A DNA stretch of 64,000 bases from Kineococcus endophyticus (GCF_040796495.1 NZ_JBFNQN010000004.1:248001-312000), one strand, 5' to 3'; numbered from the stretch's first letter, positions 9,431 to 18,635 are shown. Numbers and translations are program-made. Notes: a model not told the origin generated them from the letters alone.

Positions 9431-10357
9431 TCAGCCGGCGGCTGTCTCGGTGTCGTGCTGCAACACCCCGACGACGTGGACCTTCCCGTCGGCGTCGATG
9501 ACGCGCTGGCCGGAGGCTCTGCACGCGATCCAGCCGCCTCGCGGGTGCCGTGCGCGGAACCGGGCCTCGTGCGGATGGGCCTCGTGGATGCACCGCTCGA
9601 AACCCGCCGCTACCGAGGGCCGGTCCTGCGGGTAGGTCCACTCCTCCAGCTCCTCCAGGACACTGGTGAACCGGGGTGCTCCGGTCCGGCCGAGGACCGC
9701 AGCACAACTGTCGTCCCAGCTGAGGACCTGCCGGTCTGCGTCCAGGTGCCAGGTGCCGATCTCGCGCACTGGACCGGCTGCAGCAGGAGTTCCCACGCTC
9801 TGAGCAGCGACAGCCGGGGACGGGGATGCGCTGGGGAGCGGCGCGGAGCGGAGTTGTCCGTGACCGTCTCGAGGTTCTCCGGCCAACGTCAGATGGGTGC
9901 GTCGCCCCTCCGGGGGTTCCTGGCGCAGGGCCGTGCGAGGTTGGGCAGCATCTCGATCGAGGTCGCGGTACTCGTCGGGCCAACGGTGGATCGACAGCCG
10001 CCCGCTGTGGTGAGGGACGTCGCCGGAGGTGCTGCGGTCGCTGCCGTGGCGGGTGCCCGGGTGGTGGGTGGCGGCGAACACTCGAGTCAGCAGCTCACGG
10101 GGGAGAGTCCCTGCGGTCAGCGCCGGGGCGGTGGACCGGCGCAGGAGAACGGCCAGGGCGTCGTAGCTGAGGCGGTCGCTCTGCACGACGTAGCCGTCCT
10201 GGGCTCCCATGTGGTCATCGCCGGCCACGGCGTCGATGAGGACGGTCAGCTCCGGTTCTGGTCCTGGGGGCAGGTCATCACCCCACAGCTGCTGCAACAA
10301 GTGCATGACGCGTTCAGCGCGGCGGCGCTGGTCGTCGTGGATGTTCAGCACGTTCAT
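9431..10357 (-). CDS. PAS-domain protein, signalling, unknown output
   Basis: 308 residues from ATG 10357, with no convincing ribosome site. The C-terminal 110 residues form a PAS_3-type fold (GTWHLDADRQVLSWDDSCAAVLGR; a later TYPQDR segment; a final VGVLQHDTE strand). The N-terminal 80 residues are helical and acidic and match nothing I know; between them lies a low-complexity Arg/Pro/His-rich linker. No kinase, GGDEF or DNA-binding domain is attached, so it may be a stand-alone sensor subunit or an eroded gene. It neighbours the degraded signalling cluster at 10.8-14.8 kb. Confidence 0.65.
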   Translation of the reverse strand: MNVLNIHDDQRRRAERVMHLLQQLWGDDLPPGPEPELTVLIDAVAGDDHMGAQDGYVVQSDRLSYDALAVLLRRSTAPALTAGTLPRELLTRVFAATHHPGTRHGSDRSTSGDVPHHSGRLSIHRWPDEYRDLDRDAAQPRTALRQEPPEGRRTHLTLAGEPRDGHGQLRSAPLPSASPSPAVAAQSVGTPAAAGPVREIGTWHLDADRQVLSWDDSCAAVLGRTGAPRFTSVLEELEEWTYPQDRPSVAAGFERCIHEAHPHEARFRARHPRGGWIACRASGQRVIDADGKVHVVGVLQHDTETAAG

Positions 10358-10795
10358 GTACGCAGCCCCGGCTTCTGCTCGGCGGGGCGCGGTGACTCCT
10401 CCTGCGGTACCGACCCCGGTCCTCCTGTGGCGGCGTCGTCTTCACCGGTGGCCCGCCCCCCATGGGAAGAGTGCTCGTGGCCAGCTCCAACTGTGCCACG
10501 GTCTGCCGCGGCGTGTCCGCGGTCGGCCCCCGCCTCGGCGGTCGGACGCGCGGCCGCCGTCCACGAGACGAAGGGGTCGGTGGGTTCACACCGCGTGCTC
10601 CTCGAACATCAGCCAGCCCTGACCGCGGACGGCATCGGGGTGGCCCGTCGACCCCATCGCGCCACGTCACGCTGATCCGACAGGCGTGGCCGGACGCGCC
10701 TGCTCGAGAGGCACGCCGCGTTCCCGGAGGTGTCCAGCCCGTCGATTCGCTGGGGACCACGTCGCCGTGAGGAGGGACCGGGCGGCCGGACGTCA
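10358..10795. other. 438-bp region without a supported gene
   Basis: Lies between the EAL fragment and the PAS gene, both on the minus strand. Frames crossing it are Arg/Pro-rich with poor codon bias. I looked for the missing remainder of the EAL domain in all frames and did not find it. It may be decayed coding sequence. Confidence 0.45.
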
Positions 10796-10981
10796 TCAGG
10801 GGACCGGCGGCTCACCTGCTCCTCCTCGAGCCAGGGGGAGGACCTCGTAGCCGATGACGGTGCCGCTGGAGACGTCGATCACCGGGCGGAAGCTGACGCC
10901 GAGGTCGTCGGTCGTGGCGACGTCCACCACCAGGTGGTCCGCCACCCCACGACCCATCGCGATGTCGTCCGTCACGGCCAC
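10796..10981 (-). pseudogene. 61-residue EAL-domain N-terminal fragment
   Basis: GTG 10981 is preceded by GGGAG at five bases, a good ribosome site. The 61 residues include FRPVIDVSSGTVIGYEVL, which matches the opening strand and helix of EAL phosphodiesterase domains (FQPIVDL..G.VVGYEAL). It then stops after a Gly/Pro-rich tail. All later EAL catalytic elements are absent, so it cannot hydrolyse cyclic-di-GMP. It may be a remnant or a small expressed peptide; the intact ribosome site leaves the second option open. Confidence 0.6.
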
Positions 10982-11040
10982 GGCTGCTCCCTCTCGTGCG
11001 TGGTGGACACGCGTCCGCCGACGGCACCATCGGCAACTTC

Positions 11041-11046
11041 TAGAAT
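11041..11046 (+). promoter_or_regulatory. Possible -10 box TAGAAT
   Basis: TAGAAT fits the actinobacterial TANNNT -10 consensus and lies upstream of the ATP-binding protein gene, in a local AT-richer pocket. No clear -35 box is seen. Confidence 0.4.
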
Positions 11047-11208
11047 GCTCTGGAGGGGTCAGGGGTGGCTGGTGGTGGAGGTCGGGCGTGGTTGGACACG
11101 CCCCGGGGTGGGCAGGAGACCGAGGAGTGTCGTCGAGAGCGTCGTCAGGCCATTGTCCGCTGGGGGCGCTGTGGACGTCGGGTCGGCCGCCAGGTGAGGG
11201 ATGTGCAC

Positions 11209-11583
11209 GTGAGCTACGCACACCGGGACCTGCCTCGCCGCCTGTCGGCGGTGGGGATGGCCCGGCACTGGGCCACCGAGCACTGCGCGGACGCCTTGAG
11301 CGAGCAGGGGCAGGCCGTGCTGGAGCTGTTGACCAGTGAGGTGGTCGCCAACGCCGTCCTGCACGGGCGCGAACCGTTGACGTTGACGGTGCAGTGCGAG
11401 CCCGGGGAGGTCACCGTCGAGGTCACCGATGCCAGCCCGGACCTGCCGGTGCTGAAGCAGGTGGCCGCGGAGGCGACCGGGGGACGGGGCGTGGCGCTGG
11501 TCGACGCGTTGGCTCAACGCTGGGGTGCGGAGCGGCGTGGACAGGGCAAGCGGACCTGGTTCACCGTGCAGGAAGGCCCGTAG
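11209..11583 (+). CDS. Anti-sigma-factor-type ATP-binding protein (RsbW/HATPase_c_2)
   Basis: 124 residues from GTG 11209, eight bases after GGTGAGGG. It contains the Bergerat-fold boxes: N-box SEVVANAVLHG, G1 region VTDASPDLP, and G2 GGRGVALVDALAQRWG. This is the stand-alone RsbW/SpoIIAB-like family, which phosphorylates a STAS antagonist and/or binds a sigma factor. A longer start at GTG 11065 has a strong GGAGGGG but would add Arg/Gly-rich residues with poor codon bias. The next genes are a half STAS domain (opposite strand) and a PP2C phosphatase, the classical partner-switching set, though the antagonist is broken. Confidence 0.85.
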   Translation: MSYAHRDLPRRLSAVGMARHWATEHCADALSEQGQAVLELLTSEVVANAVLHGREPLTLTVQCEPGEVTVEVTDASPDLPVLKQVAAEATGGRGVALVDALAQRWGAERRGQGKRTWFTVQEGP

Positions 11584-11658
11584 GACGTCCGGTCTGTCGG
11601 CCGGCCTGACGCCTTGTGGTGCGGCCGATGGGCGTGCTCGGTGCTGCGGGTCGGCGGC

Positions 11659-11865
11659 TCAGGACGCGAGTACCGCCCCTGCGGCCGCCGCCTGTTCGTC
11701 TTCGACGGTGCGGTGGCCGCCCAGGACGGGGCCCAGCTCCAAGAGGTCCAGCAGGAGGCGCACCGTGGGGCGGGTTCCGGCCAGGACGAGTCGTCCCCCT
11801 CGGCGGGCGGCGTGCCGGGCCTCGGCGAGGAGGATCCCGACGGTGGCGCAGTCCATGAAGGGCAC
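11659..11865 (-). pseudogene. C-terminal half of a STAS (anti-sigma factor antagonist) domain
   Basis: The last 68 residues of a minus-strand frame match the second half of STAS antagonists, from VPFMDCATVGILLAEARHAA through GGRLVLAG and LELGPVL. In active antagonists the segment before FMD carries two strands and a helix; here the sequence upstream of VPF is unrelated and no other frame supplies it. The residue normally phosphorylated just after FMD is Cys, not Ser. I read it as a 5'-truncated gene. It lies between the RsbW-like gene and the PP2C gene. Confidence 0.6.
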
Positions 11866-11987
11866 CTGGTGACGCCCGGTCGGCCCTTGGCCACGTTCAG
11901 CGCCGAGCGTGGCCTTGATCGGGAAGAATGGTCCTCCTCGGTCCAGAGATGGTGCCGGACACCCCGGCACCCGAAAGGCTCTTGAAC

Positions 11988-14849
11988 ATGCCTGCTGACA
12001 TGCCCGCGGACGCGTCCGCTGATGCGATGGCCGCGGGCCGGTCACCCCAGTCGTCGGACGCCCCGGAGGCCGCGGCTCCTTCCACGCCGGCACCCGAGGC
12101 GGCCGGCGAGGAACTCCTCACCGGTGCCGCGCGGATCGCCGCGGCCAGACGGCTGCAGGACGCCCTGTGGCCGGGGCTGCGGAACCCCGTGGGGTCGACC
12201 AGCGGTGGGCTCGTCCACGACTCGGACAGCGAAGGCAGGTCGCAGCAGCTCGATGAGCTGGCGGCCATGGCCGCCCGCCTCCTGGGAACCACTTCGGCCC
12301 GGATCGCGCTGCTGTCGGACGTGCAGCTGCTGGTCGGGGCAGCCGGCCCGCAACCAGCGCCGGGACCTGAGGGTGCTGAACCGCTGACGCAGTGGTTGTG
12401 CGCGCAGACCGCCGCCGCCGACGACCTCCTGGCCATTCCCGACGCCGCAGCTGACGAGGACGTCGCAGCGCTGGCGGCGGTGGCCTCGGGGGTGATCGGC
12501 GCCTACCTCGGTACCCCCCTGCGCAGCCCCTCGGGTCAGGTCGTCGGCGCGCTGTGCGTCTTCGGACCGCAGGCGCGGGCCTGGAGCCGGCAGGACACCG
12601 AGCTGCTGGCCCACATCGCGACGGCCGCGGCAGCGCAGCTGGAACTGGCCGCGCTCGGCGGGGAGCGCACCGCGGACCGGACGCTGCTGGAGCTGACGAT
12701 CGCCGCGGCCGAGCTGGGGACCTTCGACCTGGACCTGGCCACCGGTGAGCTGGTGATGGACGAACGGCTCCTGGCGTTGTCGGAGTTGACCCCGGCGACC
12801 TTCGGCGGCAGCCCGCAGGACGTGTACGCCCACATCCACCCCGAGGACCGCGAGGCGACGATCGCCGCGGTGGCCGAGTCCACCACGCACGGCGGGACCT
12901 ACTCCTCACAGTACCGGATCGTCGCCGCCGACGGCACCCACCGCTGGGTCGCTGCCCGGGGAACGACCTTGCCCGGGCCCGACGGGTCGCCGGCGCGGTT
13001 GCTGGGCGCGGCCTTCGACGTCAGCGCAGTGCGGCAGGCCGCCACCCGCGCGGAACAGATCATGGACGCGATGGCGGTCGCGTACCTGGCCATGGACGTC
13101 CGGGGCCACGACGACTGGCCCATCACCTACGTCAACGACGAGGGACAGCGGATCGCCGGCGCGAGCCGTGAGGAGCTGGTCGGTCGAAGTTTCTGGGACG
13201 CCTTCCCCGCCACGGTCGGCACGGTCTTCGAGCAGCGGTACCGCGACGCCGTGACCACCGGGCGGACGGTGACGTTCGACGCGTTCTACCCCGCACCGTT
13301 GGACGTGTGGGTCGAGGTGCGCGCCGTGCCCGAGACCACGACGTCCGGCCAGGCCCTGGGGTTGTACTTCCTGGACATCACCGCCCGCAAGAGCGCCCAG
13401 GCCGCCGCCGAGACGGCCGCCGCCCGTGCGCACCTCCTGGCCGCGGTGACCCAGGAACTGTCGGGCACCCTGGAGGTGGAGGAGGCGGTTTCGCACCTGG
13501 CCCAACGAGTGGTGCCGGCCCTGGGGGACTGGTGCCTGATCAGCATCCTGGACGACGAGGCCACCGCCACCACGCTGACCTCGGCTCGGGCCAGCACCGC
13601 GGCCGGTCGCAGTGGGGACCTGCGTCGGGGTCTGCGCGACGTGGGGGTCTGGCACCACGACGAGCAGCAGCGCGTCCTCGTGGAGAAGTACGCCGCGGTG
13701 CGCCTGAGTGAACTGAGCGACGACGCGTTCGTGTGGCAGGCGCTGCGGCAGGCGCGCCCGGTGCTGGTTCCCGACGCCACCCGTGCACTGACCGACCTGC
13801 TGGCCCCGGACGGACGAGGACGGGAACTGCTCGCCCAGCTGGCCCCTGCCTCGGGCGCGATCTTCCCGCTGCGGGGACGGGGTCGGACCGTGGGCCTGAT
13901 GAGCCTGTTCAGCGGTGCGCAGCGCTCGGCGCTGAGCGAGCAGGAGTTGTCCACCGCCGCCGAGGTCGCCGACCGCGCCGGACTGGCCCTGGACTCGGCG
14001 CGTCTGTACCGCCAGCAGCGTGACCTCGCCGAAGGTCTGCAGCGGGCCCTGCTGTCCGAACCCCCAGAACCGGACCACGGGCAGATCGTGGTGCGGTACC
14101 GCCCGGCCGGTGAGGCCGCGCAGATCGGCGGGGACTGGTACGACGCGTTCATGCAACCGGGTGGGGCGACGGTGCTGGTCATCGGTGACGTCGTCGGCCA
14201 CGACATCCAGGCCGCGGCGGCGATGAGCCAGGTGCGTACCGTGATGCGCACCATCGGGGCTCTGGGGGAGGAGCGTCCCTCGCAGATCCTCACCGAGACC
14301 GACCGAGCCCTGGCGAACCTGCAGGTGAGCACCACCGCCACCGCGATCGTGGCTCGGGTGGAGCAGATCCCGGCCGAGCGGCAGCGGGGGGTGACCCGGT
14401 TGCGCTGGTCCAACGCGGGCCACCCGCCGGCGATGGTGATCAACCCCGACGGGACGGTGCTGCCGTTGGCGGGGGCCAGTTCCGACCTGCTGCTGGGGGT
14501 GCTGCCCGGGACCCGGCGGCGCGATGCGGAGGTCGTCCTGGACCGGGGTTCGACGGTCGTCCTCTACACCGACGGCCTGGTGGAACGCCGCAGCGACCAG
14601 TCCTTGGCGGTGGGGTTGGACCGGTTGCGGGACGTCCTGGAAGAACTGGCCCAGGCCGGTGGACCGGACGGACTCGACCTGGACACGCTCGTCGATGAGA
14701 TGCTCACGCGGATGCTGCCGGCTCGCGTGGAGGACGACGCGGCCGTCGTCGCCCTCCGTCTGCACCGTCAGGACCGGCCGCGCCCAGCCGAAGCCGGGCC
14801 ACGGCGGGTGCCGCCGCACGTGCCGGACGAGCCCGGGCCCGACGCCTGA
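11988..14849 (+). CDS. GAF-PAS-PAS-GAF-PP2C sensor phosphatase (RsbU/SpoIIE type)
   Basis: 953 residues from ATG 11988. Order: Ala/Pro-rich N-terminus, GAF (about 80-225), PAS_3 (about 235-350), PAS (about 360-470), GAF (about 490-660), PP2C/SpoIIE (about 690-920). The phosphatase motifs are GGDWYDAF, IGDVVGHD, SNAGHPP, VLYTDGLVE and EDDAAVVAL, so the metal-binding aspartates are kept. The C-terminus ends about 30 residues after the phosphatase with QDRPRPAEAGP, almost the same as the linker preceding the ATPase in the protein at 2637-5291; here the ATPase is missing. Multiple sensory domains imply integration of redox or ligand signals. It probably acts on STAS proteins encoded elsewhere. 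Confidence 0.9.
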   Translation: MPADMPADASADAMAAGRSPQSSDAPEAAAPSTPAPEAAGEELLTGAARIAAARRLQDALWPGLRNPVGSTSGGLVHDSDSEGRSQQLDELAAMAARLLGTTSARIALLSDVQLLVGAAGPQPAPGPEGAEPLTQWLCAQTAAADDLLAIPDAAADEDVAALAAVASGVIGAYLGTPLRSPSGQVVGALCVFGPQARAWSRQDTELLAHIATAAAAQLELAALGGERTADRTLLELTIAAAELGTFDLDLATGELVMDERLLALSELTPATFGGSPQDVYAHIHPEDREATIAAVAESTTHGGTYSSQYRIVAADGTHRWVAARGTTLPGPDGSPARLLGAAFDVSAVRQAATRAEQIMDAMAVAYLAMDVRGHDDWPITYVNDEGQRIAGASREELVGRSFWDAFPATVGTVFEQRYRDAVTTGRTVTFDAFYPAPLDVWVEVRAVPETTTSGQALGLYFLDITARKSAQAAAETAAARAHLLAAVTQELSGTLEVEEAVSHLAQRVVPALGDWCLISILDDEATATTLTSARASTAAGRSGDLRRGLRDVGVWHHDEQQRVLVEKYAAVRLSELSDDAFVWQALRQARPVLVPDATRALTDLLAPDGRGRELLAQLAPASGAIFPLRGRGRTVGLMSLFSGAQRSALSEQELSTAAEVADRAGLALDSARLYRQQRDLAEGLQRALLSEPPEPDHGQIVVRYRPAGEAAQIGGDWYDAFMQPGGATVLVIGDVVGHDIQAAAAMSQVRTVMRTIGALGEERPSQILTETDRALANLQVSTTATAIVARVEQIPAERQRGVTRLRWSNAGHPPAMVINPDGTVLPLAGASSDLLLGVLPGTRRRDAEVVLDRGSTVVLYTDGLVERRSDQSLAVGLDRLRDVLEELAQAGGPDGLDLDTLVDEMLTRMLPARVEDDAAVVALRLHRQDRPRPAEAGPRRVPPHVPDEPGPDA

Positions 14850-14922
14850 GCGGACGTCCGAGGGCGGGTGGGCCTGCGGTCGCGGGATGTCCCGGCCCCA
14901 GGACGCGACGGGGTCGGATCCC

Positions 14923-16515
14923 CTACGAACCGACTCGGGATTCCGAACCGTCGCGGTGACGGGCGGCGACCACCCGGTCCCGACCGGCCCGCTTCGCGTC
15001 GTACAGCGCGGTGTCGGCGGCGTGCAGCAGTTCGCGCGCGCTCACGCCGTCGCCCGGCAGGGACGCGACACCGACGCTGACGGTGAGCGGCCCGGGTACG
15101 TCGAGGTCTCGCACCCTGCGGCACAACGCCTCCGCGGTGGCTGCTCCGTCGACGACACCCGGCAGGACGACGCAGAACTCCTCCCCGCCGTAGCGGGCTG
15201 CGAACGCGCCGGCCGGGAGTTCCGTCCGCAGCACCGCGCCGACGGCGCGGAGGGCGTCGTCCCCGGCCTCGTGGCCGTGGGTGTCGTTGAGCCGTTTGAA
15301 GTGGTCGAGGTCGAGCAGCAGCACCGAGAGGTTCCTCCCCGCGTTCCGCGCGTCGTCGACGGCGGCGGCGAGCGCCTGGTCGAGGGCGCGACGGTTCCCC
15401 ACACCCGTCAGACCGTCGGTCGCCGCCGCCGTCCGCAACCGGTCCACGAGTTCGGTGCGCGCCACGGTGGACGCGGCCTGGACGGTGGCCTGTTCCGCGG
15501 TCGTCACGAGTCGCTGCGGAACTCCGCCGGCTCCCAGGCGACGCAGGTGACGGCCGCCGGGTTCCTCCAGCACCAGCACCACCGTCGAGGACCCGGGGAC
15601 GGTCGCACGGACGAGGACGACCCGACCCGCGCCCGGCAGCACGTCGGCCAGGGCGGGATCGTCGTGGGCGCTGCGCAGCACGGGAACCCGGGACGCCAGG
15701 GCGTCAGCGAGCGCACCGCCGGCGGGGAGCCAGCCGGACCAGCGGACCTCCCGCACGCCGTCGGGTTCGGTGACGACGCAGGTCGCCCGGACCGTTCCGT
15801 GGCCGGCTCCGTCCTCGTGCACGAGCAGGACCGCGGCACGGCGCGCCAGCAGTTCGTCCCGGCCCAGCACGGCCAGCAGAGAACCCACCTCCGTCCCCGT
15901 CGTGCAGCGTTCGGCGTCCAGTCCGAACCGTCGCAGCAGGTCGCTGTCGTAACGACGCCGACGCAGCTCCCGCTCGTTCGCGGCCGCGAAGGCCGCCACG
16001 GTGACCACGAGCACCCACAGCGACAGCAGGTGCCAGCGCAGGTGGCCGGGGCCGGCGGCCGGGGAGGTGTCGGGCAGGATCCCCACCTGCTCGAACTCGA
16101 AGACCAGCACCAGCACGATCGAGTGCCACAACGTCACCTTGACGCCCGTGCGGAACGAGGCGAGCAGCGTCAGGGCCAGGACGTAGACGACCGCGATGCG
16201 CGGGACGGGACCCAGCAACCCGTGCAGGCAGTGCAGGACCCAGCCGAGGTAGACGCCGTCGACGAGGAGCCCGAAACCCAGGACGGTGATGGAGGCGCGT
16301 CGCGGGAGGCGCTTCCAGGACGTCGCAGCGGCCACGAGCGCCGTGGCGGCCGCGGGCTGCACGACCTCGGCCCAGGTCGCGGTGCGCTCCGAGGGCAGCA
16401 GCCAGTAGGCGCCGACGGGCATCGCGATGACGAGCAGGCGGACGAGCAGGACCCACGCCATGCGTTCGGAGAAGCTCACCAGGGACGTCGGTCTGGTGCG
16501 GGGTGACCTGCTCAT
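14923..16515 (-). CDS. Membrane diguanylate cyclase (GGEEF)
   Basis: 530 residues from ATG 16515, which overlaps the stop of the upstream surface-protein gene (ATGA). About six membrane segments fill the first 180 residues, then a GAF-like cytoplasmic region, a coiled linker, and a GGDEF domain with RYGGEEFCVVLP. The catalytic signature is intact. The allosteric I-site is lost: the RxxD position reads PAGA. The protein should make cyclic-di-GMP without classical product inhibition. Tight coupling to the NHL/Ig surface protein implies shared expression; see the matching pair at 22879-26525. Confidence 0.92.
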   Translation of the reverse strand: MSRSPRTRPTSLVSFSERMAWVLLVRLLVIAMPVGAYWLLPSERTATWAEVVQPAAATALVAAATSWKRLPRRASITVLGFGLLVDGVYLGWVLHCLHGLLGPVPRIAVVYVLALTLLASFRTGVKVTLWHSIVLVLVFEFEQVGILPDTSPAAGPGHLRWHLLSLWVLVVTVAAFAAANERELRRRRYDSDLLRRFGLDAERCTTGTEVGSLLAVLGRDELLARRAAVLLVHEDGAGHGTVRATCVVTEPDGVREVRWSGWLPAGGALADALASRVPVLRSAHDDPALADVLPGAGRVVLVRATVPGSSTVVLVLEEPGGRHLRRLGAGGVPQRLVTTAEQATVQAASTVARTELVDRLRTAAATDGLTGVGNRRALDQALAAAVDDARNAGRNLSVLLLDLDHFKRLNDTHGHEAGDDALRAVGAVLRTELPAGAFAARYGGEEFCVVLPGVVDGAATAEALCRRVRDLDVPGPLTVSVGVASLPGDGVSARELLHAADTALYDAKRAGRDRVVAARHRDGSESRVGS

Positions 16516-18635
16516 CGGTGGTCCTCGTGGTTCGTGGGTGGTTCGTACGGCAGGTCCGGCAGCGGGACCAGTGGAGCTGCCGCGAGCTTGGGGTCGCTGC
16601 GGTCCAGGCGGTCCTGCACCAGCAGGAACGCGGCGACGACGATCAGCACGCCGACGGACACCTGGCGCTGGGCGACGAGGGCCATCGCCACCTGCTGCAC
16701 CCCGGCCGCCACGGCGTCCAGGACCACCGCCGGCCCGACGTTCCGCCGCACCGACGACCCGGAGCCGGGTTCACGGGGCACCGGAAGCGCTGCCGCACCG
16801 GAGGTCGGTTGCGTGGGTGGCGCCGTCGTGCTCTCCGGCCCGGCCACGGCGTGGGCCGTCGTGGGGGATGCCGGCGGCGGGGTCGTGCGCGTCGAAGGGG
16901 CCGGGGACGACGGGGGCTCGACCGCCGGGAGGTCCGTGGTCGCGGTGCCACGCAGCGACGGGCGTGGCGTCGTGGGGGCCGGTGTCGTGGTCCTCGGCGC
17001 GGAGGCCGTGCTGGGCGTGGCGGTCGTGCTGGGCGCCGGCGGGAGGGGTTCCACGGTCGCCGTGGCGGAGGGGGCGACGGCGGTCGGCGTGGCGGTCGGC
17101 GTGGCGGTGGGCGTGGTGGTGGGCGTGGTGGTGGGCGACAGCGTCGTGGGCGGCGTGGGTCCGTCGGTCGACGGAACCACGGAGGGGCTCGCGGACGGGA
17201 CCGGCGAGGGTGTCGTCGGCGGAGGCGGCGGCACGGGGGTCGGGGACACGACGACCGGGGTCGTCGCAGTGGCGGTGGTGGTCGCGGTGGCGGTGGCCGT
17301 CGCGGTGGCGGTGGCGGTGGCGGTGGGAGTTGCGGTGGAAGTCGCGGTGGCGCTGGGGCTGGTGGCGGACGTCGTCGGCGCCGGGGGCGGCGGCGGTGCC
17401 ACCGCCTGCACCTGGAACGTGACGGTGCAGGAGTCGCTCGCGTACCGGTTGGACACGGCCAGGTCGAACGTCGAGGAACCGGCCGTGACGGGAGTTCCGC
17501 TGAGACTCCCGTCGCTGCTCAGCGACAACCCGGCAGGCAGCACGGAACCGGCGGCCACGGCGACCGTCGGCGCCGGCCAGCCGGACGTCCCGAACCGGTG
17601 GGAGTAGGCCGACCCCTCTGTGGCCACGGGAACCGGACCGGGCACGCAGCGGGCCGCGGACCCCTCGGCGATGGCGGCGATCCGCGGGGTTGCCCCGCCT
17701 CCCACGACGTCGACGAGACCGCCCGATCCGGTCGAGACCGTCGAGACGTCGAACGAGGCGGCGTCGGCCGTCCCGGTGCCGGTCGTCAGGGCGAGGACGT
17801 CGACGCGGCCCGCCCGCCAGCGGACGAGGCCGCTGCCGAAGGCGAACGTCGTCAGGACGTCGCCGGTGGTGGTGACGGCGATGCTCGTGGGGAACCCGCT
17901 GAGCGCACCGGACCCGCTGAGTTCCGGGACGCGGACGAGCGCGCCCGTCGACCGGTCCAGCCGCTTCACGTCCCCCGCGCGGTAGTCGGCCACCCACACC
18001 GTCCCGTCGGGACCGACGGCGACGTCGCGCAGTTCCTGGGCTGTGGGCGAGGTGAAGACGTCGAGCTTTCCGTCGGCGCGGACGTGCGTGAGGGCGCCCG
18101 TCGAGGCGAGCCACACGGTGTGGTCGGTGTCGACGGCGAGGCCGTACGGCGAGCCGAGCCCGGAACCCGTCGCGGGCGCGCCCTGGACCGGGGCCGTGTT
18201 CCCCGTGCCCGCGACGATGCTCAGGGTTCCGTCGCGGACGGCGAGGAGGTAGCCGCCGCCGTCGGCGACGTAGGTCGTCGCCCCGTCCACGGCCACGTCG
18301 TTGGGCTGGACGAAGGTCGAGGCCGTCGCCGGACCGGGGGTGGGACGTCCCGACGCGCCCGGGATGCCCGCCAGGACCGTGGTCGTGCCGTCCGCGGCCC
18401 GCCGCCAGACGGCGCGCCGCGGGGAGCTGACCCAGGTGAGCGCGCCGTCGACGACGGTGGCGTTGCTGGGGCTGGTGACGGGTGTCCCCGAGGTCCCGCC
18501 CGCCAGCACGGTCGCGGCGTACCCGACCGGGCCCGCGGCCTGGGCGGGAGCGACGGCGGTCGCGGCCGCGAGGGTCAGCAGGAGGACGGCGGCACCGCGG
18601 CGAGCGGTGCGACGGGCCCTCCTGGTGCGGAACAC
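16512..18635 (-). CDS. Secreted NHL-propeller/Ig-like surface protein with Thr/Pro stalk and C-terminal membrane segment
   Basis: 707 residues. A Sec signal peptide (1-33, ending AQA-A) is followed by NHL-type propeller repeats (VLAGIPGASG, NDVAVDGATTYVADGG, DVAVGPDGTVWVADYR), then a putative Ig (He_PIG) domain ending SLSGTPVTAGSSTFDLAVSN. Next comes a stalk of about 200 residues made of Thr/Ala/Pro/Ser repeats, and a single C-terminal hydrophobic segment (SVGVLIVVAAFLLV) with a short charged tail. It should display the propeller on a long stalk anchored in the membrane. It is the first gene of a two-gene operon with the diguanylate cyclase. The binding partner is unknown. Confidence 0.88.
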   Translation of the reverse strand: MFRTRRARRTARRGAAVLLLTLAAATAVAPAQAAGPVGYAATVLAGGTSGTPVTSPSNATVVDGALTWVSSPRRAVWRRAADGTTTVLAGIPGASGRPTPGPATASTFVQPNDVAVDGATTYVADGGGYLLAVRDGTLSIVAGTGNTAPVQGAPATGSGLGSPYGLAVDTDHTVWLASTGALTHVRADGKLDVFTSPTAQELRDVAVGPDGTVWVADYRAGDVKRLDRSTGALVRVPELSGSGALSGFPTSIAVTTTGDVLTTFAFGSGLVRWRAGRVDVLALTTGTGTADAASFDVSTVSTGSGGLVDVVGGGATPRIAAIAEGSAARCVPGPVPVATEGSAYSHRFGTSGWPAPTVAVAAGSVLPAGLSLSSDGSLSGTPVTAGSSTFDLAVSNRYASDSCTVTFQVQAVAPPPPPAPTTSATSPSATATSTATPTATATATATATATATTTATATTPVVVSPTPVPPPPPTTPSPVPSASPSVVPSTDGPTPPTTLSPTTTPTTTPTATPTATPTAVAPSATATVEPLPPAPSTTATPSTASAPRTTTPAPTTPRPSLRGTATTDLPAVEPPSSPAPSTRTTPPPASPTTAHAVAGPESTTAPPTQPTSGAAALPVPREPGSGSSVRRNVGPAVVLDAVAAGVQQVAMALVAQRQVSVGVLIVVAAFLLVQDRLDRSDPKLAAAPLVPLPDLPYEPPTNHEDHR
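16960..17370. repeat. Low-complexity Thr/Ala/Pro-coding tract
   Basis: The stalk of the NHL/Ig protein is encoded by imperfect hexanucleotide-like repeats; the clearest runs on the plus strand are GGCGGTGGCCGTCGCGGTGG and its variants near 17275-17350 and 17080-17130. Such tracts expand and contract readily, so stalk length may vary between strains. Confidence 0.8.

Noticed and set aside
9187-9501. 104-codon plus frame after the fasciclin gene
   Set aside because: It starts inside the terminator hairpin, runs antisense into the PAS gene and ends in an Arg-only tail.
10314-10796. 160-codon minus frame after the EAL fragment
   Set aside because: Poor codon bias, Arg/Pro/Gly-rich, no ribosome site, and no similarity to the rest of an EAL domain.
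12906-14819. 637-codon open frame antisense to the GAF-PAS-PP2C gene
   Set aside because: The product is Gln/His/Arg/Val-rich low complexity with no domain, while the plus frame encodes clear GAF, PAS and PP2C motifs. Long antisense frames are expected at this GC content.
17080-17350. Possible CRISPR or tandem satellite
   Set aside because: The repeats are in-frame codons for a Thr/Pro/Ala stalk, without spacers of constant length.
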